A stretch of DNA of 64,000 nucleotides, taken from assembly GCF_047123305.1 (NCBI RefSeq), contig NZ_CP138918.1, positions 3,162,001-3,226,000 on the forward strand, given 5' to 3'. Positions within the stretch are counted from its first letter, which is position 1; each line of letters begins with the position of its first letter. The DNA is from Thalassobius sp047123305 (lineage in GTDB: Bacteria > Pseudomonadota > Alphaproteobacteria > Rhodobacterales > Rhodobacteraceae). The position numbers and the translations under genes are program-made. Positions 40,995 through 50,942 of this stretch are shown in pieces. The notes beneath the pieces were generated by a model. The model did no database searches, was not told the DNA's origin, and saw only the letters and a list, made by a program, of their open reading frames with translations.

Positions 40995-42290
40995 TTAGCG
41001 GTCTTCGACATCCACGTAGTCGCGGTTGATCTCACCCAGGTACAGCTGGCGCGGACGGCCGATTTTGTTCTGAGGATCGGCAATCATCTCTTTCCACTGC
41101 GATACCCAGCCAACGGTGCGCGACAGGGCAAAGATCGGGGTGAACATCGAGGTCGGGAAGCCGAGGGCTTCGAAAATGATGCCCGAATAGAAGTCGACGT
41201 TCGGGAACAGCTTCTTCTCAATGAAGTAGGGGTCTTCCAGCGCAATGCGCTCCAGCTCTTTGGCAACCTGCAAGAGCGGGTTGTTTTCGACACCCAGCAG
41301 TTCCAGCACTTCGTCGGCCGACTCTTTCAGAACCGTCGCACGCGGGTCGGTGTTTTTGTAAACACGGTGCCCAAAGCCCATCAGACGGAACGGATCGTTC
41401 TTGTCTTTGGCGCGTTCGATGAATTCCGGGATGCGGTCTACGGTGCCGATTTCCTTCAGCATTTCCAGACACGCCTGGTTGGCGCCACCGTGGGCCGGAC
41501 CCCAGAGGCAGGCGATGCCCGCAGCGATACAGGCAAAGGGGTTGGCGCCCGAAGACGATGCCAGACGCACAGTCGAGGTCGAGGCGTTCTGTTCGTGATC
41601 GGCGTGGAGCGTGAAGATACGGTCCATTGCGCGGCTGACGATCGGGTTCACTTCGTACTGTTCGGCAGGCACCGAGAAGCACATGTGCAGGAAGTTCGCC
41701 GCGTAATCCAGATCGTTGCGCGGATACACAAACGGCTGACCGATCGAGTATTTATAGGCCATCGCGGCAATGGTCGGCATCTTGGCGATCAGACGGTGCG
41801 AAGCAATTTCGCGCTGACGTTCGTCGCTGATGTCGGTGCTGTCGTGATAGAAGGCCGCCATTGCGCCCACAACACCGACCATGATGGCCATCGGGTGCGC
41901 ATCGCGACGGAATCCACGGAAGAAGTTGTGCATCTGCTCGTGGATCATGGTGTGGCGGGTGATCGTGGTCTCGAACTCCTCGATCTGGGCCGCGGTCGGC
42001 AGCGCGCCATACAGCAGCATGTAGCAGACTTCGAGGTAATGCGACTGACCGGCCAGCTGGTCGATCGGGTAGCCACGGTGCAGCAGCTCACCTTTGTTGC
42101 CATCGATATAGGTGATGGTGCTGTCGCAGGAGGCGGTGGAGGTGAAGCCCGGATCGTAGGTGAACACGCCGCCCTGTGCGTAGAGCTTGCGGATGTCGAT
42201 CACATCGGGGCCAGCGGTGGGGCTGAACATTGGCAGCTCCAGAGTTTTCCCGTCAAACGTCAGCGTTGCGCTTTTGGTCGATTCCGTCAT
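40995..42290 (-). CDS. gltA: Citrate synthase
   Basis: First step of the TCA cycle (acetyl-CoA plus oxaloacetate). 431 residues, the hexameric Gram-negative type, with an N-terminal beta domain (SATLTFDGKTLELPMF), the catalytic region WGPAHGGANQACLEML (His near 268), MGFGHRVYKNTDPRA (His near 310) and the Asp in NVDFYSG. Separated from gltX upstream by 94 bases. Confidence 0.97.
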   Translation of the reverse strand: MTESTKSATLTFDGKTLELPMFSPTAGPDVIDIRKLYAQGGVFTYDPGFTSTASCDSTITYIDGNKGELLHRGYPIDQLAGQSHYLEVCYMLLYGALPTAAQIEEFETTITRHTMIHEQMHNFFRGFRRDAHPMAIMVGVVGAMAAFYHDSTDISDERQREIASHRLIAKMPTIAAMAYKYSIGQPFVYPRNDLDYAANFLHMCFSVPAEQYEVNPIVSRAMDRIFTLHADHEQNASTSTVRLASSSGANPFACIAAGIACLWGPAHGGANQACLEMLKEIGTVDRIPEFIERAKDKNDPFRLMGFGHRVYKNTDPRATVLKESADEVLELLGVENNPLLQVAKELERIALEDPYFIEKKLFPNVDFYSGIIFEALGFPTSMFTPIFALSRTVGWVSQWKEMIADPQNKIGRPRQLYLGEINRDYVDVEDR

Positions 42291-42384
42291 GGTTTTCCCT
42301 TCATCACATGGCCTTGCGCGCCCCGAAAGGCGCGCGTGGCTTCGATTGTTATCTTGGCTGAACGGGTGGGCCGTATCCCTCCCG

Positions 42385-43785
42385 TCAAGCAGCGGCGTCG
42401 GTCAGACGGGCAAGGGTCTCCTCCTGCCCAAGGACCAGCATCATGTCAAAAACACTAGGGGTTGCAGCCCGCCCGGCAAGAGCGGCGCGAAGTGGTCCGG
42501 CAAGTTTTCCGAACTTCATTCCCTGCGCTTCGGCAAACTGGTTGGCAATGGCCTCCAGTTCATCACGGGACCAGCTAACATTTTGCAGATGCGGCGTCAA
42601 TTCCTTCAGTATACCACGGGATACATCAGTCAGGTGTTTGGCTGCTTTTTCTTCCACCTCTAACGGACGTGACGTCAGGGCAAAGGTCGATTTTTCAATG
42701 AGTTGCGGGAAGGTCTTGGCCCCGGACTTGGTGCAGTAGAGCGCCTTACGTAGAACTACGGTCTGCGCCTCACTCAGCGCGTCGGCCCCGGTCGCGGCCA
42801 GGAAAGCCTCAAGCTCATGCAGCACTGCAGCATCTTCTGTTGCGGCCATGTGCTGACCACAAAGGTTTTCCAGCTTCTTGAAATCGAAACGGGCCGGCGA
42901 TTTGCCGATGCCGTTCATGCCAAACCAGTCCTGCGCCTGCGCATCGGTGAAGAACTCGTCATCGCCGTGGCTCCAGCCCAGACGGGCCAGATAGTTGCGC
43001 ATGCCAGCCGCCGGATAACCCATCGCCTGATACTCTTCGACCCCCAGCGCACCGTGGCGTTTGCTGAGCTTCTTGCCGTCGCCACCGTGGATCAGCGGGA
43101 TATGGCCCCAGACCGGCACATCCCAGCCCATCGCGTCATAGATCATCATCTGACGGGCGGCATTGTTCAGGTGGTCATCGCCGCGGATCACATGGGTCAC
43201 GCCCATGTCGTGATCGTCCACCACCACGGCCAGCATATAAACCGGCGTCCCGTCCGAGCGCAGCAGGATCATATCGTCCAGCTGATCATTGCGGATGGTC
43301 ACATCGCCCTGCACCTCATCCTTGATGACGGTGCTGCCTTCCTGCGGTGCCCTGATCCGCACCACATAGGGCGCATCGGGATGGCTGTCCGCGGCCGCAT
43401 CACGCCAGGGTGAACGATAGTGGGTCGATTTGCCTGCAGCGCGGGCTTCGTCGCGGAAGGTCTGGATTTCTTCTTGTGTTGCGAAACACTTATAGGCTTT
43501 GCCCTCGGACAGCAGCTGGTTGGCGACCTCGGCGTGGCGATCGGCGCGTTCGAACTGGCTGATGACCTCACCATCGTGATCCAGCCCCAGCCATTCCATG
43601 CCTTTCAGGATGGCGGCGGTCGCCTCAGGGGTCGAGCGTTCGCGGTCCGTGTCCTCAATCCGCAGCAAGAACTTGCCGCCACGGCCCCGGGCATAGAGCC
43701 AGTTGAACAGCGCAGTGCGGGCGCCACCGATGTGCAGAAAACCGGTGGGAGACGGGGCGAAACGGGTCACGACTTGTGTCGACAT
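42385..43785 (-). CDS. gltX: Glutamyl-tRNA synthetase
   Basis: Class I synthetase of 466 residues. The HIGH-type motif is in APSPTGFLHIGGARTALFN (about 11-29), the KMSKS-type motif is KKLSKRHGA near 243, and RIEDTDRERS near 42. Alphaproteobacteria that lack GlnRS rely on such enzymes together with GatCAB for Gln-tRNA; whether this copy also charges tRNA-Gln cannot be decided. It diverges from comEC over about 80 bases. Confidence 0.95.
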   Translation of the reverse strand: MSTQVVTRFAPSPTGFLHIGGARTALFNWLYARGRGGKFLLRIEDTDRERSTPEATAAILKGMEWLGLDHDGEVISQFERADRHAEVANQLLSEGKAYKCFATQEEIQTFRDEARAAGKSTHYRSPWRDAAADSHPDAPYVVRIRAPQEGSTVIKDEVQGDVTIRNDQLDDMILLRSDGTPVYMLAVVVDDHDMGVTHVIRGDDHLNNAARQMMIYDAMGWDVPVWGHIPLIHGGDGKKLSKRHGALGVEEYQAMGYPAAGMRNYLARLGWSHGDDEFFTDAQAQDWFGMNGIGKSPARFDFKKLENLCGQHMAATEDAAVLHELEAFLAATGADALSEAQTVVLRKALYCTKSGAKTFPQLIEKSTFALTSRPLEVEEKAAKHLTDVSRGILKELTPHLQNVSWSRDELEAIANQFAEAQGMKFGKLAGPLRAALAGRAATPSVFDMMLVLGQEETLARLTDAAA

Positions 43786-43867
43786 GGGCGATTTAACCTT
43801 TCGGTAACCAGAGATGGCGTAAGTTTGCGGCCTGTCTATCCACGTGATGCTTAGGGGGCAAGGCTTG

Positions 43868-45925
43868 GTGTCTTTTGCGGCGGTCCTGCGCAGGGCTTAC
43901 GGACCCATCGGTGCCGCGCTTCTGGCGCAGCGCGGCGGGTTGTTTCCTTGGGTACCAGTGTTTTTGGGGCTTGGGATCGGGGAATATTTCGCCCTGCCGG
44001 TGGAGCCTTCGGTTGGGCTTTTGTTTGGCTTGGCGATCATGGGGGTCGGCTCGGCGGCTGTTGCCTTGCGCTTACCTGTGTCTGTGGCGCCCTTGGTCTG
44101 GGCGTTGTGCTTGATGGCCGCAGGACTGGCCGTGGCGGGGGCGAGGGCCCATCTGGTGGCCGGGCCGGTTGTGACGTTCCGCTATTACGGGCCGGTGGAG
44201 GGCAGGGTGGTTGCGCTAGACCGGTCAGCTTCGGGCGCGGTGCGGGTGACATTGGACCGAGTGGTGCTGGACGATTTCGATCCCGCCAAGGTGCCACGGC
44301 ATGTGCGCATCGCCCTGCATGGGGAGCAGAGGTTTCATGATCCCCGTCCTGGTGAAGTGGTCATCGTCACCGCCCATCTCTCGCCCCCCGGTGGTCCGGC
44401 GGAGCCTGGGGGTTTCGACTTCCGCCGCCATGCGTGGTTCCAGAAGATCGGCGCGGTGGGGTATACGCGCACCCCGCTGCTGCTACTGGATCCCGGAGGG
44501 GGGCAGTGGCTTGCGCGGTGGCGGCAGGCGCTTTCTTTACGCATTCAGACCCGGCTGAACGGCGAAGTGGGGGCCGTTGCTTCGGCTCTCATGACTGGTG
44601 ATCGCGGTATGCTGCCGCCCATGCTGCTGGAGGATCTGCGTCGCGCCAATCTTGCGCATCTGCTGGCCATTTCCGGCCTTCATATGGGGCTGGTGACCGG
44701 TTTTGTCTTTGTGGTGACCCGCATCGGGCTGGCGGCCGTGCCCTACATTGGCCTGCGGGTGCCGACCAAGAAAATCGCAGCCTGCGTCGCCCTCCTCGTG
44801 GCAGCGGGATATCTGGCGCTGTCTGGCGCTAATGTCGCAACCGAGCGGGCCTTTGTGATGGTTGCCGTCATGTTGGGGGCGGTGCTGATCGACCGTCGCG
44901 CGCTGTCGTTGCGCGCGGTTGCTGTGGCGGCTTTGGTGGTGTTACTAGTGCGGCCCGAAAGTCTGCTAAGCCCCGGTTTTCAAATGTCTTTTTCTGCCAC
45001 TACGGGGCTTGTTGCGGTCTTTGGTGTGCTGAGGGACCTGGATTGGGGACCCAAAGGCTGGCTCCGCTGGCCAGCGACTTTGGTGCTGTCCTCCGCCGTG
45101 GCCGGACTGGCAACAGCGCCCTTTGGGGCAGCGCATTTCAACATGGTGGCGCAACTGGGGCTGATTGCGAACCTGGCCTCGGTCCCTTTGATGGGCGCTA
45201 TGGTGATGCCCGCCGCGGTGTGCGCGCTGCTGTTAATGCCACTGGGGTTGGAGGCGCTGCCGTTTTGGGTGATGGAGCAGGGTCTGCGCTGGATCCTTTT
45301 CGTGGCGTCCTGGGTGTCCGAGCGCGACTTGGCAGTACGGTTTGTTGTCAGCCCTTCCGGGCTGGTGTTGCCGATGCTGTCTTTGGGCGCTTTGTTATTG
45401 ATCCTGTGGCGCGGTGTGTTGCGATGGGGCGGTGTGCCTATTGTCTTGCTGGCGCTTTTTCTATGGCTGCAGACCTCTCGACCGGATCTGTTGATCGCTG
45501 AAAACGCAGCACTTGTGGGGTTGAGGACGGAGGGCGGTCTGGCGCTGTCTCGTGGCAAGGGGGCGGGATTTGTCGCGGGCATCTGGCTGGAAAACGATGG
45601 TGATGGGGTCGCTCAGCCGGTGGCCGCTTCGCGTTGGCCGGACGGCGCCAGCGTCGCTGCCGCTTCCTTGATTGTTCTGCGCGGGAAAAAGGCAGCGGCA
45701 TCTGCCAGCTGTCGCGTGGGAGATTGGGTGGTTTCCACCCATGAACTGGACACTGGGTTGCCCTGTGTCCACTCTGGCAAAGTGTTGACACCAGAGAGCT
45801 TGCGCCTTTCCGGCAGCCTGGCCGTCTACACCAGCAAAAACGGGCCGCGTATTGTCACGGCCCGTGAAATATCTGGGGAACGCCTGTGGAACGCCTGGGC
45901 CTGGCGACCGAAACGCGCGCCTTAA
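43868..45925 (+). CDS. comEC: ComEC/Rec2-type DNA uptake channel protein
   Basis: Polytopic membrane protein (about 685 residues) with the N-terminal DUF4131 region and the Competence domain, including LRRANLAHLLAISGLHMGLV (about 255-275) and many hydrophobic helices to about 560. The C-terminal part (RTEGGLALSRGKGAGFVAGI onward) is where a metallo-beta-lactamase domain would be, but it has no HxHxDH motif, so that domain is degenerate or reduced. The start is set at GTG 43868 because AGGGGG precedes it; GTG 43844 or ATG 43847 in the same frame are alternatives. Its TAA overlaps the lexA stop. Confidence 0.88.
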   Translation: MSFAAVLRRAYGPIGAALLAQRGGLFPWVPVFLGLGIGEYFALPVEPSVGLLFGLAIMGVGSAAVALRLPVSVAPLVWALCLMAAGLAVAGARAHLVAGPVVTFRYYGPVEGRVVALDRSASGAVRVTLDRVVLDDFDPAKVPRHVRIALHGEQRFHDPRPGEVVIVTAHLSPPGGPAEPGGFDFRRHAWFQKIGAVGYTRTPLLLLDPGGGQWLARWRQALSLRIQTRLNGEVGAVASALMTGDRGMLPPMLLEDLRRANLAHLLAISGLHMGLVTGFVFVVTRIGLAAVPYIGLRVPTKKIAACVALLVAAGYLALSGANVATERAFVMVAVMLGAVLIDRRALSLRAVAVAALVVLLVRPESLLSPGFQMSFSATTGLVAVFGVLRDLDWGPKGWLRWPATLVLSSAVAGLATAPFGAAHFNMVAQLGLIANLASVPLMGAMVMPAAVCALLLMPLGLEALPFWVMEQGLRWILFVASWVSERDLAVRFVVSPSGLVLPMLSLGALLLILWRGVLRWGGVPIVLLALFLWLQTSRPDLLIAENAALVGLRTEGGLALSRGKGAGFVAGIWLENDGDGVAQPVAASRWPDGASVAAASLIVLRGKKAAASASCRVGDWVVSTHELDTGLPCVHSGKVLTPESLRLSGSLAVYTSKNGPRIVTAREISGERLWNAWAWRPKRAP

Positions 45926-46620
45926 TAGGTCCGGATCAAGCCGACCAGACGGCCCTGCACCTTGACCTTATCGGACGGGAAAATCCGCGTTTCATAGGCG
46001 GGGTTCGCCGCCTCCAGCGCGATGTTGGACCCTTTGCGGCGCAGGGTTTTCAAGGTGGCTTCGTGATCTTCGACCAGCGCGACAACAATCTCACCATCAC
46101 TGGCGGTGCGGGTCTCGCGGATGATCACAACATCGCCGTCATTGATGCCCGCCTCAATCATTGAATCGCCTTTGACCTCCAGCGCGTAGTGATCGCCGCC
46201 TGCTGACAGCATCGAGCCGGGCACCGCAACATTGTGGCTAACCTCACTGATTGCTTCGATCGGGACACCAGCGGCAATCCGGCCCATGACCGGCAGTTCC
46301 ATTGCGTGCACCACTTCCACCGGTTGTGCCGTGGGCGGGGTGCTGTCAGGGCGGCCGCCTTCAATCACAGCCGGTTTGAACGCGGGAGAGGGATCGCCCC
46401 CCATGCTTTCGGGCAGTTTCACAATCTCAATCGCGCGGGCGCGGTGGGCGAGACGACGAATGAAGCCCCGTTCCTCCAACGCGGTAATAAGACGGTGGAT
46501 GCCAGATTTTGACCTTAGATCAAGGGCTTCCTTCATCTCATCAAAGGATGGCGGCACGCCGTCCTTTTGCACACGTTTGTGAATGAATTGCAGCAGATCG
46601 AGCTGTTTTTTGGTCAGCAT
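45922..46620 (-). CDS. lexA: LexA repressor
   Basis: SOS repressor, 232 residues. N-terminal winged helix (MLTKKQLDLLQFIHKRVQKD, then GVPPSFDEMKEAL), a linker of about 45 residues, longer than in E. coli, and the S24 self-cleavage domain. The Ala-Gly cleavage site is in GRIAAGVPIEA (near 136), the catalytic Ser in KGDSMIEAGI (near 175) and the Lys in HEATLKTL. An SOS box lies 34 bases upstream, so it represses itself; uvrA in this window has the same box. Confidence 0.96.
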   Translation of the reverse strand: MLTKKQLDLLQFIHKRVQKDGVPPSFDEMKEALDLRSKSGIHRLITALEERGFIRRLAHRARAIEIVKLPESMGGDPSPAFKPAVIEGGRPDSTPPTAQPVEVVHAMELPVMGRIAAGVPIEAISEVSHNVAVPGSMLSAGGDHYALEVKGDSMIEAGINDGDVVIIRETRTASDGEIVVALVEDHEATLKTLRRKGSNIALEAANPAYETRIFPSDKVKVQGRLVGLIRTY

Positions 46621-46653
46621 GAGAGTGCACCCTTCGCCAGTAGGTTTGGGTTT

Positions 46654-46668
46654 GTTCTACTCATGTTC
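46654..46668. promoter_or_regulatory. LexA (SOS) box of lexA
   Basis: GTTC-N7-GTTC (GTTC at 46654-46657 and 46665-46668), the same exact direct repeat as at uvrA. It lies in the 93-base gap between moeA and lexA. Confidence 0.85.
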
Positions 46669-46713
46669 TTGTTTTGTGTCAACGCCCTAAAGAGAACACA
46701 TCGGGAATATTGC

Positions 46714-47882
46714 TTAAACCTCGATGTATTTCATTAACGTTCCGGCTTGTTTCGGAGGATCGGACACCGGCCGCACGAGGAGGGCGTTGGCCTGTGACAG
46801 CACCGTCAGGATCGAACTGTCCTGATTGTCGAAAACATGCAGCTTGCCGTCGTCCAGACGGGCCCGCATGTAGTGTTCGCGGGGGCCATTTGCGGCGATT
46901 TCTTCCGCAAGCACCGCCTGTTTGCGCGCCCGTGGTTCCGCTGGCAGGCCAAGCATGGCGCGGATCAGCGGCTGCAGGAAGATCTCCCCGCAAACCATTG
47001 CAGATACTGGATTTCCGGGCAGGCCGACCATCATCATATCGCCCAGTCGACCGGCCATCAGTGGCTTGCCGGGACGCATTTTGACCTTGTAAAAGCTACG
47101 GTCCATTCCCAGTTCGGCCGAGACGGGGGCCACAAGGTCATGATCGCCGACAGACGCACCGCCGATGGTCACCACCAGATCCGCGCCTTCGGCGAGCGCA
47201 AAGGCGGTTTTCAAACTGTCGCTGTCATCCCGCGCGATGGGCAGAATTTTGGTTAACGCACCATGGCGATCCAGAAGCGCTTTCAACCCGAAAGTGTTGG
47301 AGGCGATGATCTGATCCGGCCCCGGCGTTTCGCCGGGCATCACCAGCTCGTTTCCGGTGGAGATCAGGGCCACGTCCGGCCGTTTGGCAACCGTGACTGT
47401 CGGAATGTTCATCGAGGCCAGAAGGGCGACATCGGCGGGTGAAATCACCCTCGGGGCGCGCAGCATATCGCCGGTCTGGAAGTCGCCTCCGGCCGGGCGG
47501 ATGTTGTCGCCTTTTCCGGGGTCGCGGGCGATGGTGATCCTGTCACCACTGCGATCGATATCTTCCTGAATGACAACGAAAAAATCGCCGTCTGGCACTG
47601 GTGCGCCGGTGAAGATCCGGATCGCTTCACCCTTGGAGACGGGGCCATTGAAAGCCTGCCCTGCGGCGGCCTCGCCGATCACATCGAAAGAGGCACCCAA
47701 CTGCAACCAATCGCGGTGCACCGCGTAGCCATCCATCGCCGCGGCGGCAAAGGGCGGTTGGGTGCGACGGGCCACAGCATCTTCAGCCAAAACACGCCCC
47801 GCGGCCTCCACCAGCGGGACACGCTCTGAATCCAAAGGACGCACCAACGCAAACAGGTTCGCAAGCGCCTCTTCGACAGAGA

Positions 47883-47886
<4 letters not shown>
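46714..47886 (-). CDS. moeA: Molybdopterin molybdenumtransferase
   Basis: Inserts molybdate into adenylated molybdopterin. 390 residues with domain III GGASVGDHDLV (about 241-251), the PVSKGEAIRIFTGAPVPDG stretch near 82-100, and MVGLPGNPVSAMVCGEIFL near 287. It starts four bases inside the end of moaC, so it is coupled to it, and follows the trp genes in one long transcription direction (trpGDC-moaC-moeA-lexA). Confidence 0.95.
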
Positions 47887-48365
<479 letters not shown>

Positions 48366-48367
48366 GC

Positions 48368-49204
48368 TCACATCCCCGCTGCGGTCAAGGGGTTGGCCAG
48401 CAGACGGCGGGTGGCCGCGGTGACATCTTCGTTGCGCATCAGGCTTTCGCCGATCAGGAAGGTACGGGCGCCGTGACGGGCCATATCGGCCAGATCTTCC
48501 GGGCTGTTGAGGCCGCTCTCCGAGATCAGCATACGGTCCGCAGGCACCTGTTTGGACAGGATGCGGGTGGTGTCCAGCGTGGTCTCAAAGGTTTTGAGGT
48601 TGCGGTTGTTGATGCCGATCAGGTTGGATTTCAGTGCGGTTGCACGTTCCAGCTCTTCAGCGTCATGCACCTCGATCAATGCGTCCATGTCCCATTCAAA
48701 TGCGGCCGCTTCCAGTTCCTGCGCCTGTGCGTCGCTGACAGAGGCCATGATGATCAGGATACAGTCTGCCCCCAATGCGCGCGCCTCAGCCACCTGATAG
48801 GTGTCATACATGAAATCCTTACGCAGCACCGGAAGGCTGACGGCTTCACGGGCGGCGACGAGGAAGTCTTTGGCCCCTTGGAAGGAGGGCGTGTCGGTCA
48901 GGACGGACAGGCAGGTCGCACCGCCGTCTTCATAGGCTTTGGCCAGCACCGGCGGGTTGAAATCGGCGCGGATCAGGCCTTTGGACGGGCTGGCTTTTTT
49001 CACTTCGGCAATCAACCCGTAACCTTCGCGGTTTGCCTTGGCGAGCGCCGCGCCAAACGGGCGCACGGGGCTGGCTTCGCGGGCCTCGGCCTCTACCGCT
49101 TCGAGAGGTTTGGCAGCCTTGTCGGCGGCGACCTCTTCCAGCTTATAGGCTTTGATCTTGTCCAGAACGGTGCCGGTCTGACCGGCGGTGGTGTCGGTGC
49201 TCAT
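48368..49204 (-). CDS. trpC: Indole-3-glycerol phosphate synthase
   Basis: TIM-barrel enzyme of tryptophan synthesis (CdRP to indole-3-glycerol phosphate), 278 residues, not fused to TrpF. Motifs are IAEVKKASPSKGLIRADF (about 63-80), LSVLTDTPSFQGAKDFL, LRKDFMYDTYQV (about 125) and IGINNRNLKTF. It starts four bases inside the trpD end (ATGA overlap). Confidence 0.95.
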   Translation of the reverse strand: MSTDTTAGQTGTVLDKIKAYKLEEVAADKAAKPLEAVEAEAREASPVRPFGAALAKANREGYGLIAEVKKASPSKGLIRADFNPPVLAKAYEDGGATCLSVLTDTPSFQGAKDFLVAAREAVSLPVLRKDFMYDTYQVAEARALGADCILIIMASVSDAQAQELEAAAFEWDMDALIEVHDAEELERATALKSNLIGINNRNLKTFETTLDTTRILSKQVPADRMLISESGLNSPEDLADMARHGARTFLIGESLMRNEDVTAATRRLLANPLTAAGM

Positions 49205-50220
49205 TTTGCCCCCGAAGTGATATTTGCCAGAGTTTGCACGGATTTCAGCGCTGCACCGCTATCGATGCTTTCAACCGCGATTTCAACACCTTCTTTGAGG
49301 GTGTTGACCTTATCCGCCACCATCAGCGCGGCGGCTGCGTTCAGAAGCACCGCATCACGGTAGGCGGATTTTTCGCCCTCCAGCAAGGCCTTTAGCGCCA
49401 GACCGTTTTCTTCTGGCGAACCACCCAGGATATCACGCAGCCGGTGGACCGGCAGGCCGGCATCTTCGGGGTGAACCTCCAGCGGGGTGATCTTGCCGTT
49501 GTCGAGCACAGCCACCTGCGTGGTGCCGGTGATGGTCAGCTCATCGGTGCCGTCCGAGCCGTGGACCAGCCAGGCTTTCTCGCTGCCAAGTTCCATCAGG
49601 GTTTCCGCCATCGGGAAGATCAGGTCAACGGCAAAGGCGCCGGTCAGCTGACGTTTCACACCGGCCGGATTGGTCAGCGGGCCAAGGATGTTGAAGATGG
49701 TTTTGCAGCCCAGTTCCTGGCGCACCGGCATCACGTGTTTCATCACCGGGTGATGCATTGGGGCCATCATGAAACCGATACCCGCCTCATGGATGCCACG
49801 TTCTACCACATCGGGCTGTACCATAACGTCGATGCCCAGCTGCCCCAGCGCATCTGCGGCACCGGATTTTGAGCTGAGGTTGCGGTTGCCGTGTTTCGCC
49901 ACAGGCACGCCAGCGCCCGCCACAACAAAGGCCGTTGCGGTGGAGATGTTCAGCGTCCCGATCCCGTCGCCGCCGGTGCCAACGATGTCCATCGCCCCGT
50001 CCGGCGCGTTTACCGGAATGGCCTTGGCCCGCATCTGGGCAGCCGCAGCGGCATATTCGGCCACGGATTCCCCACGGGCCCGCATCGACATCAGTAAACC
50101 ACCAACCTGTGCGGGTGTTGCGCCGCCTTCAAACAGGATTTCAAAAGCCATATCCGCCTGCGCCCGGCTGAGCGGGCCTTCGGAGGCCGCAAAAATAAGC
50201 GGTTTGATCTGGTCGGTCAT
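49201..50220 (-). CDS. trpD: Anthranilate phosphoribosyltransferase
   Basis: Transfers phosphoribose to anthranilate. 339 residues with the PRPP-binding DIVGTGGDGIGTLNISTATA (about 78-97) and KHGNRNLSSKSGAADALGQL. Starts four bases inside the trpG end; the trpG-trpD-trpC chain is translationally coupled throughout. Confidence 0.96.
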   Translation of the reverse strand: MTDQIKPLIFAASEGPLSRAQADMAFEILFEGGATPAQVGGLLMSMRARGESVAEYAAAAAQMRAKAIPVNAPDGAMDIVGTGGDGIGTLNISTATAFVVAGAGVPVAKHGNRNLSSKSGAADALGQLGIDVMVQPDVVERGIHEAGIGFMMAPMHHPVMKHVMPVRQELGCKTIFNILGPLTNPAGVKRQLTGAFAVDLIFPMAETLMELGSEKAWLVHGSDGTDELTITGTTQVAVLDNGKITPLEVHPEDAGLPVHRLRDILGGSPEENGLALKALLEGEKSAYRDAVLLNAAAALMVADKVNTLKEGVEIAVESIDSGAALKSVQTLANITSGAK

Positions 50221-50798
50221 GCCGGCACCTTCATAATATCAAGAAAATTCTGCAACAGTTTATGGCCATGCTGCGAGGCAATGGATTCCGGATGGAACTG
50301 CACCCCGTGGATCGGCAGCTCTTTGTGCTGCAGCCCCATGATGGTGCCATCTTCCAGCGCGGCGGTGATTTCCAGACACTCCGGCAGGCTGTCACGCTCC
50401 ACCACTAGGGAATGGTAGCGGGTGGCCTCAAACGGGGTCGGCAAGCCTTTGAACAGACCCAGATCATCGTGGTGCATCAGACCCATCTTGCCATGCACAA
50501 TCTCGTGGCAGCGCACCACCTTGCCGCCAAAGGCCTGACCAATGGTCTGATGGCCCAGGCAGACGCCCATCAACGGGGTTTTGGTTTCGGCGGCGGCTTC
50601 GGTCAGCGCCAGACAGATCCCCGCCTGATCCGGATCGCAGGGGCCGGGAGACAGCAGGATACCCGCGGGCTGCATCGCCATGGCTTCCTGCACATCCAGC
50701 GCATCATTGCGTTTAACCACCACCTCGGCGCCCAATTCGCCCAGATAGTGAACCAAATTATAGGTGAAACTGTCGTAATTATCGATCAGAAGCAGCAT
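50217..50798 (-). CDS. trpG: Anthranilate synthase component II (glutamine amidotransferase)
   Basis: 193 residues starting MLLLIDNYDSFTYNLVHYLG. Class I amidotransferase triad visible: Cys in GVCLGHQTIGQAFG (near 82) and His in VQFHPESI (near 170). An ATG three codons earlier (50807) is possible; neither start has a strong ribosome site. It supplies ammonia to TrpE, which is encoded 2.4 kb away; it may also serve p-aminobenzoate synthesis. Confidence 0.93.
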   Translation of the reverse strand: MLLLIDNYDSFTYNLVHYLGELGAEVVVKRNDALDVQEAMAMQPAGILLSPGPCDPDQAGICLALTEAAAETKTPLMGVCLGHQTIGQAFGGKVVRCHEIVHGKMGLMHHDDLGLFKGLPTPFEATRYHSLVVERDSLPECLEITAALEDGTIMGLQHKELPIHGVQFHPESIASQHGHKLLQNFLDIMKVPA

Positions 50799-50942
50799 GG
50801 CGCCCATCTTTGTTCTTTGCGGGGCTGGAACGCCCCCTCAGTCGCGGTATACTTGTTCAGGCTTGCGCCCGAGCGTCAAGGGGGGCAGGGGTGACAAACA
50901 GGCCGGAAAACGGTCCTGACGCAAGAAGATGAGGGAGCACAC

